NCBI GenBank assembly: GCA_900539845.1
Contig: UQDP01000007.1
Location: 48,516 to 112,515, forward strand
Source: an uncultured Oscillospiraceae bacterium
Lineage (GTDB): Bacteria > Bacillota > Clostridia > Oscillospirales > Acutalibacteraceae
DNA: 64,000 bases
Direction of reading: 5' to 3'
The notes beneath the pieces are model-generated. The model was not told the DNA's origin. It searched no databases and was given only the letters and a program-made list of their open reading frames with translations. Each line of letters begins with the position of its first letter. The first letter of the stretch is position 1. A program made the position numbers and the translations under genes. Shown in pieces: positions 47,351 to 56,339 of this stretch.

Positions 47351-49181
47351 GGATCACTTCCAGTATGCCCTGCGAATCAAGGCTGTATTTTTTGAGCTGA
47401 GACGCCACGGACGCCTGTTTGATAAACTCATCGTTGACTGCAATGTGGCGGAAATTAACACGGATATTCAGCTCTTCCAGCAGCGCGGCGAAGGTTTCTC
47501 CCACACCGCCTGTTTTTATGCTTTCTTCGAAAAAGAACACATTTTTCGCATCAGCCGCGAGCATCACCGTAGACGGACTGATCGGCTTTATTTGATTAAG
47601 TTTTATTATAAAAGTATCATCAAGCTGTTCGTAAGCCTTATAGCACTCGCAGAATTCTCTTCCGTATGAAATAATGCAGTTTGAAGCGTTCTTATCTCCG
47701 AAGACCGATATTTCTTCCCTATCGTATGTATAGTCTTGCGGCATTTCGCCCGGAACACCGCGCGGGTATCGGACCGCAACAGCGCCCTTGTCCTTATATA
47801 TTCCCTTTACAAACATTAGAGCCAGCTCGTTAAAATCCGACGGAGCATAGACTGTGAGTCCAGGCACACTGTTAAGAAAAGCGGTATCAAATACACCCTG
47901 ATGGGATTCCCCGTCCTCTCCCACAAAACCTGCGCGGTCTATACCGAACACGACTTTAAGGCCCTGCATCGCGACATCGTGAATGAGCTGATCGTAAGAA
48001 CGCTGCAGAAATGTGGAATATACGGCAAAAACCGGCACCATTCCGTTTCTTGCAAGCCCGGCGGAAAACGTAACGGCATGCTGCTCGGCAATACCGACGT
48101 CAAAAAATCGATTGGAATATTTATGCGCGAATTTGGACAGACCCGTCCCCTCAGCCATAGCCGCGGTCACGCAGCATATCCTGTTGTCTTTAGCCGCAAG
48201 ATCACACATGATCCTGCCGAAAGCGGCTGAAAAAGTTTCACCGCTGGATTTCGGTTCACCTGTTTCAATGTCAAACTTTCCGATTCCGTGAAACTGGGTA
48301 GGATTTTTTTCGGCCGGATTATATCCCTTACCTTTAACCGTATTGACATGGACAAGTACGGAATGATTATGAGCCTTTGCCGTTTCCAGAGCGGCAACGA
48401 GCGCGCCGATATCATGACCGTCAATAGGACCGTAATAACGGAAGCCCAGATCCTCAAAGAAAGTACCCTTGTGATATATCCGTCTCCTCAGACTGCCGTT
48501 TATAGCCGTAAACATACGGTTTATCTGACTGCCTATTCGGGGTATCTTTGCAATAGTCCGCCTGACCTTTGACTTGAATGTTGAATACTTTTTTGAGGTT
48601 CTGACCGTGGTAAGATGCTTAGCAAGACTTCCCACGTTTTTGCTTATCGACATCTTATTGTCATTAAGAATCACAATAAGGTTGCTGTGATTGTCACAGG
48701 CGCAGTTATTGAGCGCCTCATATGCAAGACCGCCTGTAAGCGCACCGTCGCCTATTACGGCAATAACCTTGCCTTTTTCACCTTTTATCTGCTTTGCCTT
48801 TGCAAGACCGATTGCCTGCGAAACGGAAACACTGGAATGGCCGCTCGAAAAAATATCATGCTCACTTTCGACCGGCCGCGTAAAGCCGCTGATTCCGCCC
48901 TCCGTGCGCAGGGTGGGAAAGCTTTCCTTTCTCCCCGTGAGTATCTTATGTGTGTAGCACTGATGACCCACATCAAAAACGATCTGGTCAACAGGACTGT
49001 TGAAAACCTTATGAAGCGCGACCGTAAGTTCAACAACACCAAGGTTTGAGGCCAAATGACCGCCTGTTTTTGACACCGTTTCAATAAGATACTGCCTAAT
49101 TTCACTGCAAAGCTGAACAAGCTCGTCATCGGTCATTTTTTTTATATCTCTGGGCGAATTGATCTTTTCCAATTCAGACAC
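47325..49181 (-). CDS. dxs: 1-deoxy-D-xylulose-5-phosphate synthase
   Basis: The start is GTG 49181, with an AAGGG SD 8 nt upstream, and the product is 618 residues. Thiamine-diphosphate binding is visible as GDGALTGGLAYEALNN and the transketolase motif RAGFVGEDGESHQGV; SSGHSSVSVSQAIG is also typical. It makes DXP from pyruvate and glyceraldehyde 3-phosphate, the first step of the MEP isoprenoid pathway, and matches the prenyl synthase IspA encoded just upstream. Confidence 0.96.
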   Translation of the reverse strand: MSELEKINSPRDIKKMTDDELVQLCSEIRQYLIETVSKTGGHLASNLGVVELTVALHKVFNSPVDQIVFDVGHQCYTHKILTGRKESFPTLRTEGGISGFTRPVESEHDIFSSGHSSVSVSQAIGLAKAKQIKGEKGKVIAVIGDGALTGGLAYEALNNCACDNHSNLIVILNDNKMSISKNVGSLAKHLTTVRTSKKYSTFKSKVRRTIAKIPRIGSQINRMFTAINGSLRRRIYHKGTFFEDLGFRYYGPIDGHDIGALVAALETAKAHNHSVLVHVNTVKGKGYNPAEKNPTQFHGIGKFDIETGEPKSSGETFSAAFGRIMCDLAAKDNRICCVTAAMAEGTGLSKFAHKYSNRFFDVGIAEQHAVTFSAGLARNGMVPVFAVYSTFLQRSYDQLIHDVAMQGLKVVFGIDRAGFVGEDGESHQGVFDTAFLNSVPGLTVYAPSDFNELALMFVKGIYKDKGAVAVRYPRGVPGEMPQDYTYDREEISVFGDKNASNCIISYGREFCECYKAYEQLDDTFIIKLNQIKPISPSTVMLAADAKNVFFFEESIKTGGVGETFAALLEELNIRVNFRHIAVNDEFIKQASVASQLKKYSLDSQGILEVIRGEKQNQA

Positions 49182-49261
49182 TTAATCAACCCTTTTCTTA
49201 ATTAAGCAAGAGAGAAATACAATATATTTTAAACGGATCGACTCCCTTGTTTAAGAATAAT

Positions 49262-49290
49262 ATAATAACACTAAACGATTAAAAATTCAA
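49262..49290 (-). promoter_or_regulatory. Promoter of the dxs-tyrS unit
   Basis: The minus strand has TTGAAT (49285-49290), a 17-bp spacer and TATTAT (49262-49267). The leader to dxs would be about 75 nt and contains the palindrome CTTAATTAAG just before the SD. It lies in the 124-bp gap between ispA and dxs. Confidence 0.8.
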
Positions 49291-49305
49291 CATCGTCCTG
49301 CAATA

Positions 49306-50193
49306 TCACTTATTTCTGTTCACAAGATAACGTGCAAGAGTTATAATAAAATCCGTATTGCCGTCAAACGCCGCAAGAGACGATACCGCCGCCTGCGTAA
49401 GCCGTTCGACATCCTTTTGAGACTCCTTTATTCCCTTAATCGTAACATATGTGGTCTTTTGATTTTCGGCATCTGAGCCGATCGGTTTACCGAGGATCTC
49501 ACTGCTGCCGGTAATGTCCAGTATATCATCCTTGATCTGAAACGCCGTTCCGAGATGATAGGCAAATGCAGAAGCGGCTGCGATCCTGTCTTCTCCCGCT
49601 CCGGCGGCAATGCAGCCAAGCAGACAGGCAGCGGAAATAAGCGCTCCTGTTTTTAAGCGGTGGACGGAAAGTATCTGCCTGATGTCGGGGGATTCGCTTT
49701 CATACTTTAGGTCAAGTACCTGACCGCCGATCATGCCCAATGCGCCGCCGTTCTGCGCCAAGAGACTGCAGGCGGCCGCTTTTTTGGAATCATCCAGTTC
49801 CGAATCTGAAATGATCTGAAAAGCGTGAGTGAGCAAAGCGTCTCCGGCAAGCAGCGCGGTTGCTTCTGAGAACTGCTTGTGGCAGCTCGGCTTTCCGCGG
49901 CGCATATCATCATCGTCCATACAGGGCAGATCATCGTGGATAAGGCTGTATGTGTGCATATATTCGACGGCACAGGCAAAATCAAGCGCCGAATACCTGT
50001 CTGCTCCGCAGAGTTTTGCAAACTCAAGGCAAAGCACGGGGCGTATTCTCTTTCCCCCGTTTGACAGGCTGTATCTCATTGCCTGCACCACTTCGTCCTG
50101 CCCGTCTTTGCACTCCGGCAGCAGATCGGTAAGCCGTCTTTCTATGATTGAAATATCGTTATTCAGTATGTTATTGAATTCAAGCTCTGTCAT
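49306..50193 (-). CDS. ispA: Polyprenyl (farnesyl/geranyl) diphosphate synthase
   Basis: From ATG 50193, with a GGAAGGTG SD, the product is 295 residues. The first aspartate-rich motif is DDLPCMDDDDMRRGKPS and the second is KDDILDITG; the GGKRIRP segment binds diphosphate. The two small residues before the first DD pair and the overall length fit a C15 farnesyl diphosphate synthase. It lies between xseB and dxs, 56 nt after xseB. Confidence 0.93.
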   Translation of the reverse strand: MTELEFNNILNNDISIIERRLTDLLPECKDGQDEVVQAMRYSLSNGGKRIRPVLCLEFAKLCGADRYSALDFACAVEYMHTYSLIHDDLPCMDDDDMRRGKPSCHKQFSEATALLAGDALLTHAFQIISDSELDDSKKAAACSLLAQNGGALGMIGGQVLDLKYESESPDIRQILSVHRLKTGALISAACLLGCIAAGAGEDRIAAASAFAYHLGTAFQIKDDILDITGSSEILGKPIGSDAENQKTTYVTIKGIKESQKDVERLTQAAVSSLAAFDGNTDFIITLARYLVNRNK

Positions 50194-50249
50194 GCTGAAC
50201 ACCTTCCTTTCAGATTCCGTGCACCATTCCTATCAAAAAGATCGGAACA

Positions 50250-50447
50250 TCATTGATCTTCTTTTGTAAGCTCTGTGATTTTCTGCTTGGCGGCCGAAAG
50301 CTTTTCGTTGCAAAACGCAGCAAGCTTTGTCCCCTCTTCAAAAAGCTTGATGCTGTCATCAAGCGGCGTTTCTTTTTTTTCAAGCAGAACCACGATTTCC
50401 TCAAGCCTTGTAACCGCCTGTTCATACGTCATTTCACTGTTTTTCAT
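50250..50447 (-). CDS. xseB: Exodeoxyribonuclease VII small subunit
   Basis: This 65-residue helical protein begins MKNSEMTYEQAVTRLEEI and contains LDDSIKLFEEGTKLA, the family signature. The ATG at 50447 follows a GAGGTG SD; the frame extending to 50528 is inside xseA and has no SD. It forms exonuclease VII with XseA and overlaps xseA by 14 nt. Confidence 0.94.
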   Translation of the reverse strand: MKNSEMTYEQAVTRLEEIVVLLEKKETPLDDSIKLFEEGTKLAAFCNEKLSAAKQKITELTKEDQ

Positions 50448-51642
50448 ATTTTCGCACCTCGCAAACATCGCAGTCCGCCTCACCGTCTGAAAAAGAAACG
50501 GTGAGCCTGTCGCCTGCCGATAAATCATCCATACTGCCTACCGCTCTTCCGTTTCTGCGGGCAACGGCATACCCTCTTGACATTACAGCCAGTGGGCTTA
50601 ACGCGTTCAGTTTTCCGGCTATGCCGGAAAATCGGTGAAACTCCAACTCGGCTCTCTGCGTAAACGCAGTGTTCAGCCGTTTGCCGAAATTTTCAATTCT
50701 GTCTGTATGAGCGGAAAGCATCACATTCGGATCAGCGAGAACGCCGTGCTCTGTTATCTCAGACAGATTCTGCAACTGCGCGTCAATAGAAGAAGTTATA
50801 TATAATTCGGCAGTATATTTAAGGGATCTGATATGTATATAAAGCGTGTTTATATCGGGGCAGACAATTTCCGCCGCCGCACTTGGAGTTGGCGCGCGGA
50901 GATCCGCCACATAATCGCATATAGTAAAATCGCTCTCATGCCCAACGGCGGATACGATCGGAGTCTTACAGGCGATTACCGCCCTTGCGACCTCCTCCGT
51001 GTTGAACGCCCAGAGGTCCTCCACGGAACCGCCTCCGCGTCCGACTATGATGACATCTATATCACCAAGGCTGTCCAGCAAAGAGATAGAACTGACGATA
51101 TCCGGCGCCGCTTTCTCGCCCTGCACAACAGTCGGAACGATCACAAGCTCGGCAAGCGGATATCGTCTTGCGGTTATATTTTTGATATCCTGCACCGCCG
51201 CCCCTATATTCGATGTAACAACACCTATCCTTTGAGGAAAAGGAGGCAGAGGCTTTTTGATCTCGTCACTGCACACACCTTCTTTAAAAAGCTTTTCTTT
51301 CAGTTTTTCATAGGCAAGACTCAAAGCGCCCAGACCGTCCGGCTGCATATCCTCGGCATAAAGCTGGTAATCGCCGTTTTTTTCATAAACGGAAATCCTT
51401 CCGCGGCATATGACTTTCATTCCGTTTTCGGGCTCAAATTTCAGCCTGGAAGCATAGGACGAAAACATAACGGCTTTGAGCTGACTGCTTGCATCCTTTA
51501 ATGTGAAATACATATGCCCGGAACTGTAATAATGCTTGAAATTGGATATTTCCCCGGTAATATAAATATTTCTAAGCGGTTCACTTCCGTCAAGCAAAGC
51601 TTTTATATAGGTATTCACCTGTGTTACGGTCAATGGATTCAT
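50434..51642 (-). CDS. xseA: Exodeoxyribonuclease VII large subunit
   Basis: The 402-residue protein has an N-terminal OB fold (IYITGEISNFKHYYSSGHMYF region), a catalytic domain with GVVTSNIGAAVQDI and DVIIVGRGGGSVEDLWAFN (about residues 190-210), coiled-coil helices, and a C-terminal segment ending in the VMSRGYAVARRNG motif. It degrades single-stranded DNA. It overlaps the TsaD-like gene by 4 nt. Confidence 0.95.
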   Translation of the reverse strand: MNPLTVTQVNTYIKALLDGSEPLRNIYITGEISNFKHYYSSGHMYFTLKDASSQLKAVMFSSYASRLKFEPENGMKVICRGRISVYEKNGDYQLYAEDMQPDGLGALSLAYEKLKEKLFKEGVCSDEIKKPLPPFPQRIGVVTSNIGAAVQDIKNITARRYPLAELVIVPTVVQGEKAAPDIVSSISLLDSLGDIDVIIVGRGGGSVEDLWAFNTEEVARAVIACKTPIVSAVGHESDFTICDYVADLRAPTPSAAAEIVCPDINTLYIHIRSLKYTAELYITSSIDAQLQNLSEITEHGVLADPNVMLSAHTDRIENFGKRLNTAFTQRAELEFHRFSGIAGKLNALSPLAVMSRGYAVARRNGRAVGSMDDLSAGDRLTVSFSDGEADCDVCEVRKYEKQ

Positions 51643-52562
51643 AATGCTTTCAACCCTGCAAATACAGCCGTTCCGGCCGCGTTATCCGAACTGAATTCCG
51701 GCGAAGCGAATATCGCCGAGAATTCTGCGCTCAGTCTGTTGTTTATCATCCTGTTGCCGGATACTCCACCGGCAAAAAGAATCGGCAGCTCACCGTATTC
51801 TTTCCTTACGGCATGTGCCATTCCCTCAAGCGAAGCGCACACGCTCGATATTGTAAACTTTGCGATATCGCACGCTTTTTCGCCTGATGATATCATATTC
51901 TTAACTTTATTTTCAATGCCTGAAAAGGAGCAGTCGCAGCCTTTCATAGAAGGTCTTATTTTAAATTCGGCTGTGCTTTTCTCCGCCTCTTTTTCAAGCT
52001 GAGGACCGCAGGGAAAACGCATACCGAGCAGCACGCCCGTGCGGTCGATAGCCTGTCCTGCTTTCAGATCCGTGCTTGAGGCTATTATGCGTGCGTCTAT
52101 AATATTTTCTTTGTCCGGCGATACGAGCACGGCTTCGGTCGTTCCGCCCGACACATGAAACGCAATAAACTGTTTTTGAATCAGATCAAGCCTGCCGGCA
52201 GAATAAAGGGCGGCAAGAATATGCCCGACCTGATGCGATGTTTCGTACAACGATACACCGGCAAACGCGGCGGCTGCACACGCCGTATTGATACCCACCA
52301 GAAAACAAGGCATATAACTGCCGTCAACATTCCTGGGCCTTGCGCTGACGCCGACGCCCTTTAACTCCCTGAGATCAAAATCCCCTGCAAGCTTTTTCAC
52401 AAGTTCCGGCATATTGACCGTATGCTGAAAGACTGCGTCGCTCTGACGAAGCCCGCGTTCATTTTCCGCTACGGAAAGCGGTTTCTTGTACTGGCTGATA
52501 CGGCTTTCGCAAAGTATCGCCGCGGAAGTTGTGTAGTTGCTTGTGTCAAATCCCGCAAACAT
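51639..52562 (-). CDS. TsaD/Kae1-like (O-sialoglycoprotein endopeptidase family) paralogue
   Basis: The 307-residue protein belongs to the ASKHA-fold Kae1/TsaD family. It begins FAGFDTSNYTTSAA, has the His pair in TSHQVGHILAAL, the phosphate loop FHVSGGTTEAV, and the Asp in SSDNAAGTAV. The fuller TsaD motif HMEGH is replaced by HQVGH, and it is about 30 residues shorter than true TsaD. This is probably a paralogue rather than the tRNA t6A enzyme. It sits between nusB and xseA, where B. subtilis has folD, and is coupled to both. Confidence 0.85.
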   Translation of the reverse strand: MFAGFDTSNYTTSAAILCESRISQYKKPLSVAENERGLRQSDAVFQHTVNMPELVKKLAGDFDLRELKGVGVSARPRNVDGSYMPCFLVGINTACAAAAFAGVSLYETSHQVGHILAALYSAGRLDLIQKQFIAFHVSGGTTEAVLVSPDKENIIDARIIASSTDLKAGQAIDRTGVLLGMRFPCGPQLEKEAEKSTAEFKIRPSMKGCDCSFSGIENKVKNMISSGEKACDIAKFTISSVCASLEGMAHAVRKEYGELPILFAGGVSGNRMINNRLSAEFSAIFASPEFSSDNAAGTAVFAGLKAL

Positions 52563-52957
52563 TATTCCGAATCCCTCAGATAGCTTCTGAGCACGCCGTT
52601 CACGAAGGAGCCGTCATCTTTTCCTGAATATTTTTTCGCAAGCTCCACCGCCTCGTTGACCGACGCGCTTGAGGGTACGTTTTCTTCATAAATGATTTCA
52701 TAAAGAGCAAGCCTTAATATTGAAAGATTTACTTTGGGAAGTCTTTGAAGCTTCCAGCCTTTAAGATATTTCGTGATGATGTCATCTAGCTCAGCCGTAT
52801 GTAAGACTGTATTTTCGAACGCCGATTTACCGTATTCGGATATCGGAGCAACATTTTCATCGAAGATTTCCTCAATATCTTCACAGCTCAGGTCTTTAAA
52901 AAACTCTTTTTCAAAAAGCAGCAAAAATGCCTGTTCGCGCATTTCACTTCTGTTCAT
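52562..52957 (-). CDS. nusB: Transcription antitermination factor NusB
   Basis: From ATG 52957, with an AAAGGT SD, the product is 131 residues. It begins NRSEMREQAFLLLFE and has the all-helical NusB core (YLKGWKLQRLPKVNLSILRLAL region and SSASVNEAVELAKKY, near residues 70-115). With NusE it binds boxA RNA and promotes rRNA antitermination. Its ATG is 9 nt after the SD, and the stop overlaps the TsaD-like start by one base. Confidence 0.93.
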   Translation of the reverse strand: MNRSEMREQAFLLLFEKEFFKDLSCEDIEEIFDENVAPISEYGKSAFENTVLHTAELDDIITKYLKGWKLQRLPKVNLSILRLALYEIIYEENVPSSASVNEAVELAKKYSGKDDGSFVNGVLRSYLRDSE

Positions 52958-53009
52958 AAGTTTACCTTTCCGCCGCACCGGGCGATTTATTTTCCGTTTT
53001 CCTGCAGAT

Positions 53010-53044
53010 TATAAAAAAACGGCTGAAACATATCTTTCAGCCGT
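53010..53044 (-). terminator. Rho-independent terminator of asp23
   Basis: A perfect 10-bp stem (ACGGCTGAAA/TTTCAGCCGT) with a 6-nt loop starts 7 nt after the asp23 stop. The minus strand continues TTTTTTTAT. It is the strongest terminator in the window. Confidence 0.92.
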
Positions 53045-53051
53045 ATTTGAG

Positions 53052-53444
53052 TTACTTTTCAGTTTCACAAGGTTCTTCCGAGCTTTTCGGCTCATCTATT
53101 TCAACTGAGGCAATGATAACGTTTACCTTGGAAACAAGTTTCCCGGTCATATTCTGAACCGCCTCTTTAACGACTCTCTGAACTTCCTGAGCAACCGGCT
53201 GGATCTTTTTTCCGCTTGCAATGTTGATATAGATGCTTATATCAAGATCATCGCCGTCCTGAAAGACCCTGACGGGGCTCATGACCTTAAGGCTGCCTTT
53301 TTTTATCGTTGAAACAACGTCGTCCGGCTTATTTGAAAAGCCTGCCACTCCGCTGACATCCTTTGCCGCGTTTGTTGCAATAGAGGAAATAGCCTCCTCG
53401 GATATAATAACGCCTCCGTCGGAAGTGTATTTTGAGATTTCCAT
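53052..53444 (-). CDS. Asp23/Gls24 family envelope stress protein
   Basis: From ATG 53444 (AAGGAGG SD, 9 nt) the product is 130 residues. SDGGVIISEEAISSIATNAA at the start and KLVSKVNVIIASVEI near the end are typical of the DUF322 domain. In Staphylococcus, Asp23 coats the inner membrane through AmaP. No membrane partner is nearby. It has its own promoter and terminator, in the conserved slot between spoIIIAH and nusB. Confidence 0.9.
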   Translation of the reverse strand: MEISKYTSDGGVIISEEAISSIATNAAKDVSGVAGFSNKPDDVVSTIKKGSLKVMSPVRVFQDGDDLDISIYINIASGKKIQPVAQEVQRVVKEAVQNMTGKLVSKVNVIIASVEIDEPKSSEEPCETEK

Positions 53445-53469
53445 AATTTGACGCCTCCTTGCTTTTAGT

Positions 53470-53498
53470 ATTTTAACACAACGCAATAATTTATACAA
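53470..53498 (-). promoter_or_regulatory. Promoter of asp23
   Basis: The minus strand has TTGTAT (53493-53498), a 17-bp spacer and TAAAAT (53470-53475), with TG two bases before the -10. The leader would be only about 20 nt and holds the AAGGAGG SD. It starts 26 bp after the spoIIIAH stop. Confidence 0.75.
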
Positions 53499-53523
53499 GT
53501 ATTATTTGCAAATGTTAAAATAT

Positions 53524-54141
53524 TCAGCCTTCGGACTGGATTATGGTCACGTTTTCAAAGCCGCATTTAAGCTGCGTCGTGGCGATCTCCTTGATCTGAA
53601 GAGCAAGCTCGTCGCTCAGCTCCGGGGAATCGATGATAACGTCCACTCTGGAGCCGTCTTCGCTCACTACGGCGAGACAGTTTGAAACACCCTTTGCCTG
53701 AACGAGCGTTTCAATCTTATTCTCTATCTCAATGTATGATGAGATGGCGGCAATCTTTTCAGCAGCTACCTTATGTGCGTCGGCACTCTCCTCCGTTGAA
53801 TCAATAACGCTTTGAAGTTTATCCAGCGATTCATCTCTTGCGGTCTGCCTATCCACCCTTGCGGACGAAAAATACTCGCTTTCACCCGTTGTTGTGACCT
53901 CCGTGGTCGCGTCAACAAACGTCGCCTCTCCGAGTGTTTTTGCAGACGAGGCAACCGAGCTTATCTTTGAGGAGATATCACTGTTTTCCCAATACCAGTT
54001 ACCTCCGATACCGAGCGCCAGCAAAAGCACAAAGACGGAAACCAGAACCTTGCGCTTTCTGGATTTTCTTTTTTTCACCTGCTCATCAGTCGTGACGCCT
54101 TTGATCTCAAGTTCATTATTTTTTTCTTTCATTTCATCCAT
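53524..54141 (-). CDS. spoIIIAH: Stage III sporulation protein AH
   Basis: The 205-residue protein has a charged cytoplasmic N-terminus (KKRKSRKRK), one transmembrane helix (VLVSVFVLLLALGIGG) and an extracellular domain rich in helices with the C-terminal YscJ/FliF-like ring-building motif. It lies in the mother-cell membrane and joins forespore SpoIIQ to form the feeding-tube channel. SpoIIQ is not in the window. It is the last gene of the operon. Confidence 0.93.
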   Translation of the reverse strand: MDEMKEKNNELEIKGVTTDEQVKKRKSRKRKVLVSVFVLLLALGIGGNWYWENSDISSKISSVASSAKTLGEATFVDATTEVTTTGESEYFSSARVDRQTARDESLDKLQSVIDSTEESADAHKVAAEKIAAISSYIEIENKIETLVQAKGVSNCLAVVSEDGSRVDVIIDSPELSDELALQIKEIATTQLKCGFENVTIIQSEG

Positions 54142-54147
54142 GAATGA

Positions 54148-54678
54148 TCACCCTTTTGAATTTAGTTTTGCAACCGATACTCTGCTTGAAGAAATATTAA
54201 AGAGCGCGCATACACAGTCAATAATCTTCTCCTGAACAATCACATTGTCGCCGCCGGTGCACACTACGGCAACACCCGCCACTTTAGGCATTTCCTCCTT
54301 TAAAAGCAGCGGTGAATCTCCGTTTTCGCTGTTATAAATAACATATTCATTATTTTCGGAATTAGAACTTTCATCGCTTGAAGTTTCTTTATTTTCCGCA
54401 TAAACACTCTCTTTGGTATTCTGAAGCGTTATCATCACATTGCACTCACCCACCCCGTCTATGCTGGAGATCGTCTTAGTAAGTTCGGAATTCAGATTGT
54501 TAACATATTCCGCGTAATCGCCGGAATCAACGCTTTCAGCCGAACGCTGAACGGGAATGTTGATTTCCGAAAGCAGAATCAGAAGGATGCCGAGAACCGC
54601 GGCGATAATGATTATCTTTTTCCTTGAATCTTTCTTTTGAATAAACGATACAAATTTTTCCTTAAGATTTAGTTTCAT
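54148..54678 (-). CDS. spoIIIAG: Stage III sporulation protein AG
   Basis: The 176-residue protein has one N-terminal transmembrane helix (IIIIAAVLGILLILLSE) and a ring-building domain with GVGECNVMITLQNT and the later VAGVAVVCTGGDN. In B. subtilis it forms large membrane rings in the SpoIIIA-SpoIIQ complex. A Ser/Glu-rich insertion (about residues 85-110) interrupts the domain, as is usual. It follows a 60-nt gap after spoIIIAF. Confidence 0.92.
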   Translation of the reverse strand: MKLNLKEKFVSFIQKKDSRKKIIIIAAVLGILLILLSEINIPVQRSAESVDSGDYAEYVNNLNSELTKTISSIDGVGECNVMITLQNTKESVYAENKETSSDESSNSENNEYVIYNSENGDSPLLLKEEMPKVAGVAVVCTGGDNVIVQEKIIDCVCALFNISSSRVSVAKLNSKG

Positions 54679-54738
54679 ATTTTCACTTTTGCCTTCCGCT
54701 TTGAGAATACATTATCTTTTTGATAGCGTTTCTTTATA

Positions 54739-55179
54739 TTATCCGTCAAAATAGGTGACATCCGCGGCAACGCCGGCTGAATCGAACAGCAGCTTCTGCA
54801 CCTCCTCGGCATTATAATTCGGCGGGACTGCCACCTCTATACTGTCTATGCTTATCTCATCTCCGTTTTGCGACACGGTACATGAAACCCGAGTGTTTTC
54901 GATTCCGTTTTCCGTAAGAATATTTTTAATTATGCCCTCAACCTGTATCTCGGTCATATTTTCCTGCGTATTTTCGTAATCCGACTCTATACGGAAATCC
55001 GAGGAAAATTCACTGAAATCAAAGTCCGTAAGCGGATAGATAAACGAAATAAATATGAATACCGAGATAATGACTTTATAAAATCTGCCCATTGTGCCCT
55101 TGGGAGAAATGAGCGAAAACACAACCGAAATTATAAGAGTCAGGCATACGCTCACTGTCCAGCTTTTAACAAAATCCAT
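54739..55179 (-). CDS. spoIIIAF: Stage III sporulation protein AF
   Basis: From ATG 55179 the product is 146 residues; the frame extending to 55359 is inside spoIIIAE. Two transmembrane helices near the N-terminus (WTVSVCLTLIISVVFSLI and YKVIISVFIFISFIYPL) are followed by a small soluble domain with a ring-building-like fold. The ATG shares one base with the spoIIIAE stop (TAATG). A long gap separates it from spoIIIAG. Confidence 0.9.
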   Translation of the reverse strand: MDFVKSWTVSVCLTLIISVVFSLISPKGTMGRFYKVIISVFIFISFIYPLTDFDFSEFSSDFRIESDYENTQENMTEIQVEGIIKNILTENGIENTRVSCTVSQNGDEISIDSIEVAVPPNYNAEEVQKLLFDSAGVAADVTYFDG

Positions 55180-56339
55180 TACGCACTTCCCCTTGCGGCT
55201 ATAAGAATCCCTATTGAAATCACCGTTGTCACCATGGATAATATCAGGATCACGTTCATGATCAAAAGCGCATCTGTAAACGCCTTTATAACGCTTGAAA
55301 CGGAACGGTCTGAAAAAATCTCCGAAACGGTTGAGCACAGAGAGAGAAACAGTCTCCAAAAAGTAACCTCAAGTATGGACGGCAAAAAGACGAGCGCCAC
55401 GGCAATGATACCCACTACGCCCACACTGCTGCGTATAAGCGAAGAATACGCCTGAATAGACAAAAGCCCTTCGCTTATCACGCCGCCGATCACGGGCACA
55501 ACGGAATTGATTGCGAATCTCACAGAACGCAAACCGATTGCATCCGCTCTTGCCGCCACAGCCGTTTTGATCGAAAGGATAGAAACGAACGCCGTTGCGC
55601 ACACGGAAATCGCGGTTGTGAGATACTTTTTCATATTTGAAATAAAAGCTCCGAGGTTCAGCTCATTTCTTATTCCCGAACATATCCCAAGCGCAAGAAA
55701 GCAATTTGAAAGCGGAATAAAAATGTTTTTTGATATAAAATTCAGGATTTGTGCCAAAGATAAAAGCAGCGTATTGGTTGAAAACGCGGCAACCGTGTTT
55801 CCCGAAGCCGCAACAATAACGCAAAACGCGGGAATAAAAGCATAAACAAAATCGGCGCATACCGATATTGCCGAACAGGAAGCGGAAATCGTGAATCTGA
55901 TTCTTGAAATGAGTATAAGCGCAACGATCACAGCGCTGACCGTTGAAAGCACGGACGCCATCTGCGAATCATTTACCGTTTCCTTAAAGCTTTGAAAAAG
56001 CGCCGAAAGCAAAATGATCAGCAATATGACCGCACAGCCTTCAAGAGGTCCGCTTGCGCTGTTCAGCACGGTATCTTTGAGGGTGCTGAAAAATTCCGAA
56101 AAGGAAAAATCAACGATCGTGTTGTAATCAAAATCCGTAAGGCCCAACTCATCGAGCAGTTTTTTGCTGTCTTCATCCAGTTCGTCAAACGCTGACAGAT
56201 CATACTGCTCAAGCACCTCGTCATACCCCTCCTGCGTCAGCTCGTCCTGAGCATATGAAAGATATGACGGCGAAACGGTACAGATAACGAAACACAGTAT
56301 TGAGATAAAATAGGAAAATGTTTTTATGTATCTTTTCAT
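55179..56339 (-). CDS. spoIIIAE: Stage III sporulation protein AE
   Basis: The 386-residue protein has a signal peptide-like start (YFISILCFVICTVSPSYLSYA), an acidic extracellular segment and then about seven or eight hydrophobic helices from residue 95 on. SpoIIIAE is the polytopic component of the SpoIIIA export-like complex and is suspected to form its membrane pore. It overlaps spoIIIAD by 4 nt. Confidence 0.93.
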   Translation of the reverse strand: MKRYIKTFSYFISILCFVICTVSPSYLSYAQDELTQEGYDEVLEQYDLSAFDELDEDSKKLLDELGLTDFDYNTIVDFSFSEFFSTLKDTVLNSASGPLEGCAVILLIILLSALFQSFKETVNDSQMASVLSTVSAVIVALILISRIRFTISASCSAISVCADFVYAFIPAFCVIVAASGNTVAAFSTNTLLLSLAQILNFISKNIFIPLSNCFLALGICSGIRNELNLGAFISNMKKYLTTAISVCATAFVSILSIKTAVAARADAIGLRSVRFAINSVVPVIGGVISEGLLSIQAYSSLIRSSVGVVGIIAVALVFLPSILEVTFWRLFLSLCSTVSEIFSDRSVSSVIKAFTDALLIMNVILILSMVTTVISIGILIAARGSA

